DNA from: Lytechinus variegatus
Lineage: Eukaryota > Echinodermata > Echinoidea > Temnopleuroida > Toxopneustidae
Assembly (NCBI RefSeq): GCF_018143015.1
Contig: NC_054752.1
Location: forward strand, 3,929,216 to 3,993,215
Length of the DNA: 64,000 bases
Direction of reading: 5' to 3'
Positions 43,701 through 56,300 of the stretch are shown here, piece by piece. Both the position numbers and the translations under genes were made by a program. Positions within the stretch are counted from its first letter, which is position 1, and every line of letters begins with the position of its first letter. The notes beneath the pieces are model-generated. The model saw only the letters and a program-made list of their open reading frames with translations, was not told where the DNA came from and searched no databases.

Positions 43701-46700
43701 GCGATGATGATGATGGTGATGATGATGATGGCGAAGATGATGATGATAATGATGGTGATGATGACGATGGCGATGATATTGATGAAGATGATGATGAGGA
43801 TGATTGATGATGATGGTGATGATGATGATGATGATATTGATGATGGCGATGATGATGATGATGATGGCGATGATGAAGAATGATAAAGAATGATGATGAT
43901 GATGATATTGATGAAGATGATGATGGCGATGATGATGATGATGACGATGATGATGATGATAGTGATGATGATGGCGATGATAATGATGGTGATGATGAAG
44001 AATGATGAAGAATGATGATGATGATGATGATGGTGATGTTATGATGATGATGGTGGTGATGATGGTAATGATGATGATGGTGATGATGATGATGAGGATG
44101 GTGATGATTGATGAAGATGGCGATGATGGTGATGACGATGATGATGATGATAATGATTATGATGATGGCGATGATGATGATGAAGATGATTACGATGATG
44201 ATGGTGATGATGAAAATGATGATGGTGATGATGAATGATGATGATGATGAATGATGATGATGGTGATGATAATGATGATGAATATAATGATGGTGATGAT
44301 GATAATGATAATGATGAGGATAATGATAATCATGGTGATGATGATAATGATGATCATGGTGATGATGGCAATGTTGATGATGAGGGTGATAATGAGGATG
44401 ATGAGGATAATGATGAGGATTATTATAATGAATATGATGATGGTGATGATGATAATGATGATGATAATGATGATGATGGAACATTTTGTATTGCATCAAA
44501 CTTGGGGGGAGGGAAGGGAGGGAGGAGGGGCCAATGTGTGTAATTGATAGAGAAATTGTTGTTTTCACAACATCAAACCAATTAGTGTGTAATAACTTTG
44601 ATCGCGCATCAGTTGAAGTAAAAAAAAAAATATATATATATATATACATTTTTTTTTAGTAAAACGAAATACTTACATAACTTGCAATCGTGATGTCATT
44701 TCCTTTTCAGATCATCGGATACATGATCATGGGCATCTTATGTAGTTGGATAGCAATTGGAATGCTAGCTTACGAAGCCTTTGTGTCGGCTGTTCTGTCG
44801 TACTATACAAGTTGCTACTACAGTTTCATTGGGTTCGATTCCACCTACATCTGCAACTACGAACGTTCATATGTAAGTCCTAAAAAGCACTCGTCCGACT
44901 ATTCGGAAGATGATCGAAGTATTGCTCTTTCATATTTTCAGGATTAATGTTGGCATAAATGAGTAGAGTCTGATTACAGCTATGATTTGCAAAACAAAAA
45001 AAAACACAATAAAATGCTATGTTTTGGGGGTGAACAATTTCACAATATATTATAAAAAAATGATATAAAAACGATATTCAGATATAAGAAATATCATTGT
45101 TGCCCATTTACTTTTTACTGTTCGCATATTTATCCTAAACCTGGATCTGAGGATAGAAGAAAAAAGAGGTCATATCACTAATTGTTTGAGATAATACCAT
45201 TAATCCAATCCAAATGGAAATTATTTTTTTCTGAGAGGATAAGAAAACCTGAAAAAGCAGAAAGGTGACAGTTTGAACAATATCGGACAGGAAATATTAA
45301 CTTTTTTATTGAAGGAGTTTTTTTCGCATTGAGGGATTTTTATTTCATAATAACTTCAATTCTTGACATGTACAAAATGAAGTACATATGGCAAATGAAA
45401 TATAATCTCTTTATAAACATTGGCAAATAGATACATTGATAACTCATATACTTAACTTAACTCATATACTTTACTCAAGTTTTGACATAGTACGGTATTT
45501 CAAATGTTTATTTTTCTTTAATTTGCTTTTTTTTCTTCAATACACGTATTTAGGTAGTAACACCGTATTATATGAGTGTTACACAGAAACTCCATATCAC
45601 ACTTCTAATACAAAATAGCAAATAATATTAATGAGGATAGTACATTAAGTATAATCTCTACATAACAATCAACATACTCATTCTCATTTGGAATGTCAAT
45701 TATTCACAGCAAAACATAAGAAAAGTGATTTTCTAAATTGAAAAAGATCAAAAATTTTATTGAATTCAAATGATAGTTTTCTTTTACTATTACTCTAAAT
45801 AGTTTTGTCCTTTTCAAGACAAAAGTCTAATTTTGTGATGTATTTAGACTTTAAAACAAAATCTTATTTTATCGTTTTACTTTCATTTTCTACTAGTTGT
45901 CCTTAGAAAGCAGTATAAAAACGCATTTTTGCAATTGTAATTTTCTTTTATCTTGAAGTTCACAGTTATCCATGATATGTTTAATGTCATCTCATTTTCC
46001 AGCAGATACATTTTTTGTTTCTTGTTCGATTTCTTTCTTACTTTTTCCATTAAAAAAATAAAAATCCTCCTCTCCCACTTACGTTTTTTTTTTACCAATT
46101 AAGGTTGATTTTCCCTTTAAGATAATTACTCGATGAGAAACAAAACAAATGAAAAAAATATGACAAATTTATTGCGCTGAATAAGTCCACAATTGTTCAA
46201 GAGTTGATATATAAGTTAACCTTGTGTATTTTTTTACTATGAATGTACAAAATCAGTCATGATTGTGTCTGCTTAAAGGGGAATGAAACCTTTGGAATGA
46301 GTAGACTTGTGTTGAAACACAGAAATAAAAAATTTAACAATAAAAAAGTTTGAGAAAAATTGGACAAACAATGAGAAAGCTATGAGCATTTGAACATTGC
46401 AATCACTAATACTCTGGAGATTCTCTCATTGGCAATGTGTGTGATGTCACATGTGAACAACTTTCCCTTTGATGAGCTATAAAATACCTCAAAATGTCTC
46501 TTTTTGCTTTTTCTTATGTAGATACAAACTTTTATCCGGGATATATTCTTTAAAAATCTGTATTACATGCCCTCCTATAGAAAGAATACATGATCTACTG
46601 ATAGATGTGATAAAAGAGGCAATTTAAGTGAAATATATACTAGTGTAATGGGGAGAGTTGTTCATCAGTGACATCACACATCTTTGCCGCATTGCCAATG

Positions 46701-47876
46701 TGAGGATCTCCATGGCATTAGTGATCGCAATATTCAAATGCTCTTAACCTTCTCATTATTTGTCCGATTTTTCTCAAACTTTCGTTGATCTGTTTCTTTG
46801 ATTTTTCTGCTTTCACACAAGCTATCTTGTTCTAAAGGTTTCATTCTCCTTTAATTTTCACTCTAGTCGTTTTTTATAATTCTTCTCTTTTAGGGTTCTA
46901 TTCCAGTCCATAATATGTCATCCCCACGCTGCTAGCTCGTTTGTTGTGCATTTAGATAGCGTTATGAATTATTAGCCACCTTAATTTTCTTACCAACCCA
47001 ATTTTTTTTTAAATCATCTTTTCTTTCAGGGTGCCCTTGCTGTCCATGCCATTCTCGCTGTGCTAGCCCTGATCGAGTTCATCAATGCTATTGTGGGTGC
47101 TGCTTACTGCTGCGGTGGACACCCGTGCTGCTGTGGCAAGTCCTCGTCCGCCCCAGGCACTACTACCACGGTAAGACACTCGAAGATACTCAGGGGCCTT
47201 GGGTGGACAGGTGCGATATGCGGGGGGGGGGGATTTGGAGGCGATTTTTGTTGTTGTGGGGGATTCGAAACATGAATTTATATACATTCGGATGAATTGA
47301 ACCATCCTGTAGACAGTTAGAAAGCATGAGCTATGATGAGGGCAGCAAAGATGCACGGAAGAGAGAAAGAAAGAGGGGCTTGAGAGGGGAGTGGGGGACG
47401 AATTAAATAAAATAGGACAAAAAGGGATAAAGAGTATAAGAAAGTCCAATTTGTCTTGGTAAAGTTATGTCCCTGGGTTTTTGGTTCAGCATTTGGTCAT
47501 GGCCTTTGGAAGTGGAGTGCTGTAGGGATGTTTTTCACCACAGGTATCGCCCCTGAAAATCAGGCTGGTTTGTAGAAATTTGACCCAAATCGTCATTTTT
47601 TTCCGACCCACCCTTTTTTGTTTGCTGCTTGTCATCTTTTCCCCAAGCCAGCACCCCTCTACAAAAATCGTCTCCGAGCACCTGCATTTGGTTGGATAAT
47701 GTTACCCTTTTATTTCAATAGGCCTATATACTTTTATTTTGAATTAATGGTTTATGTCCCTCGACCTGAAGTAGATATAAGAGTTAAATTCGTATTCATT
47801 TTTTTTAATACAGGTCCAATACGGCCAAGCTCAGCCAATGACGGTGACTTCTCAAAAATACGCTCCAGGTCCATAG
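40746..47876 (+). CDS. MS4A/CD20-like four-pass membrane protein, gene B
   Basis: Six coding exons: 40746-40958, 41705-41881, 43305-43361, 44711-44872, 47030-47170 and 47814-47876, all phase 0, giving 270 residues. The ATG follows a 5' UTR acceptor (TTTCTTTAG before 40718), matching gene A around the start (GTTCAACATGG). The N-terminal 71 residues have four YPQGQ units against ten in gene A. Exon 2 carries TM1 and the start of TM2 (YGIWSAIL), exon 3 (57 nt) FIIPTGILGVV, exon 4 TM3 and the loop with FDSTYICNYE, exon 5 TM4 and CCGGHPCCCG, exon 6 the tail QPMTVTSQKYAP. The fit to MS4A is as for gene A; function unknown. Intron 3 holds a 1.1 kb GAT array, intron 2 two MITEs and intron 4 a long palindromic MITE. 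AATAAA at about 48333 may end the transcript. Confidence 0.9.
42795..43032. mobile_element. Mariner-type MITE in intron 2 of gene B
   Basis: The left end, TAGTGTTGAAAAGTTAGCGA continuing into ACCCCAC, and the right end, GGGGTTCACTAAAAC continuing into TTTTTAGCACCACTGTA, are inverted, in the style of Tc1/mariner ends. A diverged relative lies at about 33980-34155 (TCAGCATGAAGGAATGCATT and TTTTGAGCACAACTGTA). Confidence 0.65.
43056..43204. mobile_element. MITE with TTTGCTCTACGG ends in intron 2 of gene B
   Basis: ACCTTGTTCATATTTGCTCT, then ACGGCGAGTCGGAAAC, at the left match inverted TTTTCGACTCGCCGTAGAGC, then AAATGTGACCAAGGT, at the right. About 150 bp, non-coding, directly after the mariner-type element. 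Confidence 0.75.
43398..44479. repeat. GAT trinucleotide array with higher-order periodicity
   Basis: About 1.08 kb of GAT with GGT, GGC, AAT and GAA variants in coding intron 3 of gene B, starting 36 bp after the donor. A composite landmark (GAAGAAT-ATGAAGAATGATG) occurs near 43541 and 43997, and GATGATAATGATTATGATG near 43675 and 44140, indicating higher-order units of about 460 bp. The Asp-, Met- or His/Ser-rich open frames on both strands are artefacts. Confidence 0.95.
46275..46855. mobile_element. Palindromic MITE with AAAGGGGAATGAAACC ends
   Basis: TTAAAGGGGAATGAAACCTT at the left and the inverted AAAGGTTTCATTCTCCTTTA at the right bound a roughly 580-bp imperfect palindrome. Inner words (CATTGCAATCACTAATAC versus GCATTAGTGATCGCAAT) also pair. 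It lies in intron 4 of gene B. Confidence 0.8.
46894..46935 (+). pseudogene. Possible decayed copy of exon 5 in intron 4 of gene B
   Basis: After an acceptor-like CTCTTTTAG comes GGTTCTATTCCAGTCCAT, resembling the start of exon 5 in gene A (GGTTCCGTTATTGTCCAT, coding GSVIVH). In the exon frame it reads GSIPVHNMSSPRC then TAG. Only the first about 18 bases are similar, so this may be a relic, an alternative terminal exon, or chance. Confidence 0.25.
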
Positions 47877-48484
47877 ATGCCGTCAATATGACGTCATACA
47901 TGACGACATAGATTCAGTATATGATCATTTGTATCACTGATCAAAATTTCGTGATATGTTCTTTATTCAAAGGCGGAGGTGTCATTCTGTATGTGGTGGC
48001 GGGTATCAGAAAAAAGGTACTTATTATATAGCTAAAATCTGATAGTGTAAATTTCTTTAAATACATAAACATATTGCTGAATTATTTTCTTATTGCGAGG
48101 CTTGAACTGATATAATTGTCTTCTTTGATGCATTTACATTTTTTGTAATAAAAAAAATTACAATCGCGCATTTTTTCCCAGTCATAACAAAAATAACATC
48201 GAAGTCTATTTTTTAAATACCTGAAGCCAATACTTTTAATGCGAAGACTAAGGCTTTTGAATGTCAATTTAAAGAAGATGATTCATTTACACTACGTATC
48301 AAAAATAGTCTTGCAAATACATGTATCTTTATAATAAATCAAAATTATCCGATGTAGTAGTGTTTCAATCTTTGTTTTTGTATTCTTCATGCTTAGTTTT
48401 TATTTTTGTATATACGAATATTACCCATGGTAACAATGGTATTGCAGATTTGATTTATCTGAAAATACATTTTCATTATATCGT

Positions 48485-49095
48485 GTGAGTAAAACAAAAA
48501 TTGACACCTTACATATCCTCAAAATATGTCATGAACGCATTATTGCTGGAAAGAATATCTTCTCCCAAATAATTTGATAACATATTTATGTGGTATTTCC
48601 TCACGCTTTGATAATCAGTAGGTATTGTTTGCAGTGATGTCAATTTTGACTTGCGCCAAAGTAAAGCACGACTGCAATGAATGAAACCAGATGCCAAAAC
48701 CCGTCATGAGTTAGAACTACATATTTTGTTAATCCATTTTGAAAGAAATTAACTTGGGAATCGATACTAAAATGTGTTTATTTAACAATTATAATGTAAA
48801 TTGCTGAGAAGATGTGTTGAAATGGATTTCAATGCAACACTTGTAGGATTATGACATCATTGACATCTGGATTCATTCATTGTAGTCATGCCGTAATTTG
48901 GCACAAATCAAAATCTATATCACTGCAAAAAATACCTCCAGGTCATCCAAACGTTAACATGTACCACATAAATATGGGATGATATTATTTTGGAGAACAT
49001 GCTCTTTAAAGCCACTATATAATAATTATGTGTTCACGACATTTTTTTCCTTAAATCTGGGGTATTTGTGAGATGTGAAGATTTTTTTTTACTTA
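48485..49095. mobile_element. Long palindromic MITE downstream of gene B
   Basis: Second copy of the element at 12745-13340. The arms share ACCACATAAATATGG or its complement, CATCTGGATTCATTCAT and a TTTTTTTTCCTTAAAT-like end. Left arm about 48485-48700, right arm about 48855-49095. Length and ends agree with the first copy. Confidence 0.7.
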
Positions 49096-49944
49096 CATGG
49101 TATAAAATTAATGAGATTATAATGCCCATGCAAAGATAATATTGTCTGTGCTTTCTGATATGAATTAATATAGGCCGATACAAAATCTTCAGATATACTC
49201 ACATATTCATAATTTTTATGATATATTATATTTAGCGTCTGGTAGTATGTTCCTAAAATAATGATGCACATACTGCATCAAATGGCTGAAATGTATGAGT
49301 TTACGTACACGGATTCATTAGTTAAAGAAGAAAATAGCAAAATTGAAAATACTGATACACAAAACGTATATAGGTATAAGGAATGTATCACAAAGACGTC
49401 AACGATATTTTGATGATAGTAATGAAATGTACATGTATATATATAGGTCATTAGTTCGAGTAAAAGGATATTTCAGGATTATGATTATCATCCTGATGGT
49501 TATTGCTTTCATAAGTCTATGGGACTAAGCTGATTGTGATGGTGCACTTACGTATATTCAGTACTTTTATTGAGCAAGCTTCTAAATTCAGCTTTTAGTA
49601 ATGCATTTTGAAAGATACTGGCACATTAATCCATGCTTGATACTAGAAATTAAAAAAAAAAGCAGAAAAGGAATATTACCAAAAGTTTTATTTACGTCTT
49701 AGTAATGTCTCTGGTTATGATTCATGTTTCACATTTAAACACATGACAGCTAAAAACACATATTATTTATGAGTTATATCATATCATTTGTGTGTTGTGG
49801 GTTATGTTACCCAGAGTTGCCAATTTGACTATGGAACTTCCAGAAATTAAGAGATTTGTAGAGAATTTAAGCATTTTTATCACCAATGTATGAATTATGA
49901 TATAGATGCTGAGAATTTCGTAGTTGTTTTCCGGGAAAGATTGC

Positions 49945-50285
49945 AATTTGGTCTACTTTATCTATACTTTCCACTTGGTCTCATCTATTAACTACCACTT
50001 TGTCTAATTGCCAATTTAACCCATATACCATTTGGTCTAATTTCTAATTGGCTTTACCCATCTTGTCTAATGTCCTCTTGTCTTAGAGCGACACCACGAG
50101 TCTAGTCAATTAGCTTGTTCATGAACCAAAAATGTTTCTTTGACAAATTGCGTGCAAAATGATAAGTAGACTAAGCATGCACTGGACCAACTGGGTATTA
50201 GACCATGCAGGATTAGACTAAATGGAAGATAGACCAACCGTCGTGTAGACCAAATGACAATTAGACAATAAAATCAGTAGACCAA
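49945..50285. repeat. Inverted array of about 20-bp TAGACCAAATGG words
   Basis: The left half carries TTGGTCTA-type words (CATTTGGTCTAATTTCTAAT), the right half their complements (TAGACCAAATGACAATTAGAC, split over several units), so the region is a large imperfect palindrome made of short repeats. Similar words recur near 58250-58390 and 63220-63340. Confidence 0.65.
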
Positions 50286-50549
50286 GTGCATACAAACAAA
50301 TTTCACACAAATTATCAATATTTCTGGATTAGGGAGTCTGGGTCATTTTGCATTACCGAATGGACGATTTGTAATATTATGTTTTAGGCTGATTCTCGTT
50401 TACATTTTACAAGATTATTTTACTATCATGATGGTGTACTAATCATAACTATTTCTTGTCTATAAACTTTTTGAAACTTTTACTTCTCGAGTTCAAGCGT
50501 ATTCATGTATTTGCTGTTTTATGGTTTCTACATTTTGCAAAATATCAAT

Positions 50550-51140
50550 ATTAAAGAGATGCACCGGGCCGAGAATGATACGATTTAAATAGATAAAAGA
50601 AATCAGATAAATCACTGCAAATTTCATCAAAAATCGGACAAGGAATAACAATGTTGTGGCATTTCAAAGATTTGCATTATTCAGGTGAAACAGTTATAGG
50701 CATGTCTTCATGAATATTCAATGAGCAATGAGCAAATTGATGTCATATCCCCACTTGGTTCTTTTGTATTTTATTATAATGAAATTAGATTAATTCAAGC
50801 AAATTTCAACCAAGAACTGGAAAAATTGGTTTGACAACTGATTTAGTGCATTCGATATTCATGACTACAACTTAATTCATTATAAAGGCGGCACAAGTAT
50901 GAAAAATGAAACGAGTGATTTCATGTAATAACATACGAAAAGGGAAAGTGGGGATGTGACATCATCAGCCCACCTAATGAATATTCACAATGATGCACAT
51001 ATAACTATTTTCACAAAATATTGCTAAACTCTAAAATGCAATAACTTTGTTATCTGATTTTGATGAAATTTTCAAGTTTGCTATGTGAATTTTACTCTTA
51101 TTTATTCAGATACAAATATTTTCAGCCGGGAGCACCCTTT
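50550..51140. mobile_element. Palindromic MITE with AGATGCACCGGGC-type ends
   Basis: The left end GATGCACCGGGCCGAGAATG faces GCCGGGAGCACCC at the right. The inner words ATGAATATTCAATGAG and CTAATGAATATTCAC are inverted, as are segments with GATGTCATATCCCCACTT and AAAGTGGGGATGTGACATC. Same family as 13990-14452. Confidence 0.7.
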
Positions 51141-52045
51141 GACCTGTGTTTGAACTTAGCAAAATAAAATCATGGGAAAATGAGAGAGAGGGGGGGGGGG
51201 GGGGGGGTCAGCAGATAACTTCAATCCAAAGTTTAATATGATATACCCTTAAGAGTTTGACAACCAAATAAAACAATTGCAAGCCAAATTAGTTTCTAAA
51301 TAACATTTATTATCTCAATTTGGATGAAAAACAAAACACAACACATGTACCCAATGATTAGGATTTATAATATATAATTTACATGGTTAAACTAAACTGA
51401 ATACAGTGTATGTGGAAAGAAAATACCATCATAGCCAGCACCTTGTTTAACTTCAGGTTAGTTCGAAACCTGTCTTTAAAGACCATGGAGGCATATCATC
51501 CCTTCCAATGCCTTACATCACTAATGTCGGTTGGATGTTACAAAATTTCAAAACTAAAACATTTTGAGGATAATCGAGAAATGCTCCATTTAAAAGTATG
51601 ATACCTTTTTGACTATAAGTAAAATATAAGGTTGAAACTGTCATTAACAGCCCGCCGACATCATGAGGAAGGATGCAGTCACTAAAATTGAGGGAACTCT
51701 TCAAGATTTTTTTGTGTGTGTTGAGAGCAAAAGTTTAATCATTTGTTAGTTTCAACCAACACAGATGTACTTCCAATGGCACATCAATATCTTTAAACCC
51801 GTTTAAAAAATCAGCCGGGAGATATTAGAGTTACAGGTATACGATATAACTGCAGTGACTCCAATGCCAATGTAACTAACTGCTTTAGCCCTACAAATAA
51901 CGAAAAGTTCAAATGAATAACCACAATTAAATATATTTGCATAATACATTAAGATATCCAGTTTATGAAATACTAAAAACATCTGGCATATATGATGCAG
52001 GCCATTAATAATAATGTTGTTGCAAAATAGTTTATTTGATGATTA

Positions 52046-52790
52046 CTACATATAAAAACTTTCACCACTGCTGTTTTAGTAAAAAGTGCATAATGCTCAT
52101 ACTGTCCTACAGACAAACTGTATAATTCAATGATTTCCCAATAAATTCATGTTAACTTCTTTTTGGTAAAAACTATGAATATCTTTCCTTTTGAATTAAG
52201 GCATTTAAAATAATGATGTTATGCTACATTCAAGACACTTTATGAGCCATTAATAATGTCCTTGCCAAAACTTTAAACATCACAACTTGTATGACTTTTT
52301 AAAATAAAATACAAAAGCTAAAACTATAATTTTTTTAACAATTAAGTCATTCTTCATCTATAACTGAAACATATCGATATTTTGTTACATATTATGCTAT
52401 GTCAACGATAATGCATTCAAAAAATTATCTTACAATGCGAAGACCTAACATAGACTGCTTTGGTGATAATTACAAATCAGCAACTTTCATCACTGCAGTA
52501 ATACAAAACACATGAAGCCCACACTGTCTTATAACAGGCAATATGATAAACTCCAGTGTTTCCAATTATTTCCATTTATTTTGAATTTCTGCATAACTAT
52601 GAAAATCTTTCCAATCTTATTAAAATTAAGGCAGACAATGACATGTATTACATTCAAGACACTTCCGAATCCTTCTATAATTTCTGTGCCACAATTTTCA
52701 ACACTCATCTTGTATACTTTTGAAACAATTCAATATAACTGTACAAAATGTGGCAAAAATGTTTTATTTTTCGCAAAGAAGTGATTTTAT
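52046..52790. repeat. Diverged tandem duplication, period about 430 bp
   Basis: Two adjacent segments share an ordered series of words: CTTTCACCACTGC / CTTTCATCACTGC, CATACTGTCCTA / CACACTGTCTTA, GAATATCTTTCC / GAAAATCTTTCC, CATTCAAGACACTT in both, and CAACTTGTATGACTTTT / CATCTTGTATACTTTTG. Open frames are short. It lies in what may be a long minus-strand 3' UTR. Confidence 0.6.
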
Positions 52791-53388
52791 ATCTATAAAT
52801 CAAGTATTTCTATGTTTTGCAACATACATGCACATATACCATACTATATGTACAAGAAAAACAAATTGATCGCACGATGTGAAGACTTTTGGGACAATGA
52901 CATGTAAATGATTACTGAGTGCAGCTTACAAAACAAATGCTTGCAAGTGATTTCCAATAAAGACATCTCAAATAGCATAATAAGCAGCAAAATCACCAGT
53001 TAAATCAACCTTCCAGAAATCAATACTTGCCTATGATATAGACGGAACAGTTTTTTTCCAGACCAGATGATGTAAGTCATGTGTTATACATGTATTCATA
53101 ATTCATCAGCTGATTCTATGTCTATTAAGTATTGCAATGCAGAAAGACTTTCCCTACAAAAATAGATCTCTATATCTAAAATGCTCTACTCATTATGCAA
53201 ATGTACATATTTACTAAATACAATCTCTCAGACTAATATAATTATTCAGTTATTTTACAAATATAAAAGCAGTACTCTTTCACAAAAAACTCTTTTCAGC
53301 ATAAAAATACAGCATTGGAAACTGTTAATTTGATGAAACAAGTTCTGCATTAAATGAAGATCTATTTACACAAGTATTCAAATGTCCC

Positions 53389-56300
53389 TCATACTTCTGC
53401 ATATTTGGCCCTAGAACTTAAAGATCTGTGAAAAAGAAAAAATATAACATCAAACCTATACAGGGAGGTTCATACAAAGCTAAATTCAATTTCTAAAAAC
53501 CAAGTGCCAATCAAATCACATAGTTACACTTGATTTCATCTAATTTGATATTGATTTTAGCCATTAGTGCATCTTCCACAGCTGCAGTGTAGGCTATGGG
53601 TATATTTTGAACATTGCTGAGTGAAAGACCAGTAATGGTAGGCATTTCAAAAAATCTGTTTGCAACTTACAAGCAATTTTACGAACAACTGTTGATCCTT
53701 TCTCGTGGTAACTGATATACACCAAATTAAGAATCACCAGCGGCTCATAAGGTACGAAACAGCCACCTGGTACATTTAGTATGAAAAAAAGATAAATGTG
53801 AGAGCTCAAAGAAAACATGTCCAATGTTATTCAGACTAAAGGTGGCGGGATGAGAATTGGGGTAGGTGTCACAAAGAAGTTTTATAGTTAGAAGTTTGAG
53901 TAACAGGTAGATTCCATTTTGTAAGTACATGTATGTGATACATCGATCTCTGCAAAGGTCAGATTACTCTCATTGGGAATTACATGTAAATTCTCTGATT
54001 CCTATTGACTTTGTACAGGGAGTATTCGGTTCATGTGGGCAACAGGTTAATATCAAGACGTCATAATATTTCACAATATTTACCACTCTTTCACACGGTA
54101 AAGAAAATCATAATTTGAATGATGATTCCAGTGAAAAATAAGGCTAATGACAAATTTTTATCACAATGTGAAACCAACTAGAATCACTAACGCTAATCAC
54201 AATCACAAATTCAAATTTTACTCCGGAGGTGAATTCCATTTTATTTCACTCAAATTACGGTACAAATTTTACATGTGATAGGCATGACCTCCAAAACATC
54301 TTTCTAGGGGCGGAGCTTATGTGTCTTTTCAAGTACTTCCGTAGACAATGCAATTGTCATGCACTCATTGTATCGATGCAGTGCTTTGATTGACAAGTCA
54401 CCAAGGACACATACCGCCTTCACTCTGGAATTCAAATTCAAATCACAGTTTTCGAGTGAACGTGTGAAAGGTCTGATGATTCTAAAGACGAATTGCAATC
54501 ATCAATACAATGATGATTCAAGATTCACGTGTGAAAAGGCCTATATTTACATTGACACTTGATTCACAGCATTTAAGTTCAATATGACTTTCATTAGCAC
54601 TCCCTAGACATGGATATTCACTAACATGTAAATACAGATTATAAAGAAGGGATTTCAAGCATTCCAAACACATCTAACCGACTGGCCTTGCAGAGCAAAC
54701 ACCATGAACGTTATGTTTTGGCTTGAACAAAAGAATAAAACAAATTTAAGTCTGTTCTGACGAAAAATAAATATTTCTATGTGAAAGACTCTCATTCTAG
54801 TATCTTTGGTGCAGCTCAGGTACATTTAAGTATGGAATGAATGAATATCCTGACAATCTTAAATAGTGCTACCTTTAAACCATTCTACATCTGAACAAGT
54901 TGCGCATATGAATCTAACAAGTCCATGGCAGTTCCCTTTATAAGCAAATCAATAAAAGAAAAATTAATTTTGTCACAGAAGTATTTTGTGACATAGTTTC
55001 TTATTCATTTCTGGCACCTTCGAGAGGAATTCCTGAGCATTAATTACACAAAAGATGGCTCATGTACAGGAAACGATATTACAGTACATATATCATGCTT
55101 AACTCAATTCGACCTAGAGATGGTTCGTTCTTCTATTTGCATACTGGGGCTTGTAACAGAAAGCTTAGCAATCACTGTACAAGATTCTTTTTTTACGATT
55201 GATTGCATTCAATGCAATGTACAATTAATCGCGAAAATCAAGTGTATGACTAATCGCTAACTTTTGTGCTACGGGACACTGGTAATCAATTATCAAGGTA
55301 TACAGTGCTTTGATGGTTGAGAAGGCCTGCTTTTAAGGCTCTTTCTGTGCAAGCCTTGCGAGTGAAACCATTATATGAATATTATCAAAGAAATAATTCA
55401 CCATGATGTCATAACATGATGAAATCATATAAAGGAGAATTTTACTTTATCTAGGTGTATATTCATATATGAATGATGAGTGCCTTAAAACCCAAATCAA
55501 CAGTTATAAATAGCTAAATGATTCATTGCATCTACCAATAACTGCATTCGACCCCAAGAGTTTCATGGAAATTATGCTTATTCTTGCTTATCTGTACAGA
55601 TACAAATGGATTGTTATCAAACTTGAGAACACATCTAATATCACAAGTCACTGTAATTAGGACAGAGAAGCAATAAAACTACTCTGTCGAGGCATTACTT
55701 CAGACCAGAAAATGCTAATATACATGTATTTTATTTATATCATCATTCCAAAGTTAAAAAGATTAATGTGGTCACAAAAGGTTAGACTTACGCAGAGGTA
55801 CCTATGCGGATGAATGACTTTAGGCTTTCTCCCTGCAAACATGAAGTTACAACATACATGTAAAGTTCTAAAAGGTGTCGGTGACAATAATCATAATTTG
55901 TGATTTCGATAGGTAAGGCCACATGCACATCTAATTCAAACACAAATTTTAACGAGTCACAAGGCACTGAAAGAAATGAAGCTAGAGTGAACGAGACAAG
56001 GTGATGATATCATGAATGATATATGAAAGAAATAAAGTGTATATTACACATTGAAAGAACAAAATCATTGTGAACAAGTACAACCTGGGATATGGGTGGT
56101 TGGGAACAATTGTACTTTTCAAATAATGATTAGCATTTGTGATTATTAGAGAAAAGCTTTCAACTATGCTCTTAATACTTCTTTGTCAAAACTTGCTACA
56201 TGAATGAAATTTTGTGTACATGTAGCGATCACAAAATCAAGTGGAGAAAATTGCGATGGGATACCAATAAAATTATTCTCTAGGTAGTCTTTGAAAATAA

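Larger units (their letters stand above)
47877..51290. other. Gene B 3' UTR and intergenic repeats
   Basis: The 3' UTR of gene B starts with CGTCAATATGACG, as in gene A. AATAAA is at about 48333. Further on lie a long palindromic MITE (48485-49095), an array of TAGACCAAATGG words (49945-50285), another palindromic MITE (50550-51140) and a G-run at about 51188. No exon was recognised. Confidence 0.6.

Noticed and set aside
43690-44649. A 319-codon minus-strand frame rich in His and Ser over the GAT array
   Set aside because: It is the translation of a trinucleotide repeat; all frames of the array stay open on both strands.
47060-47275. Exon 5 of gene B continuing through its donor to 47275
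   Set aside because: The GTAAGA donor after TTTT matches gene A exactly and the next exon (VQYGQ...) is conserved; read-through would encode a poly-Gly/Cys tail over a G-run.
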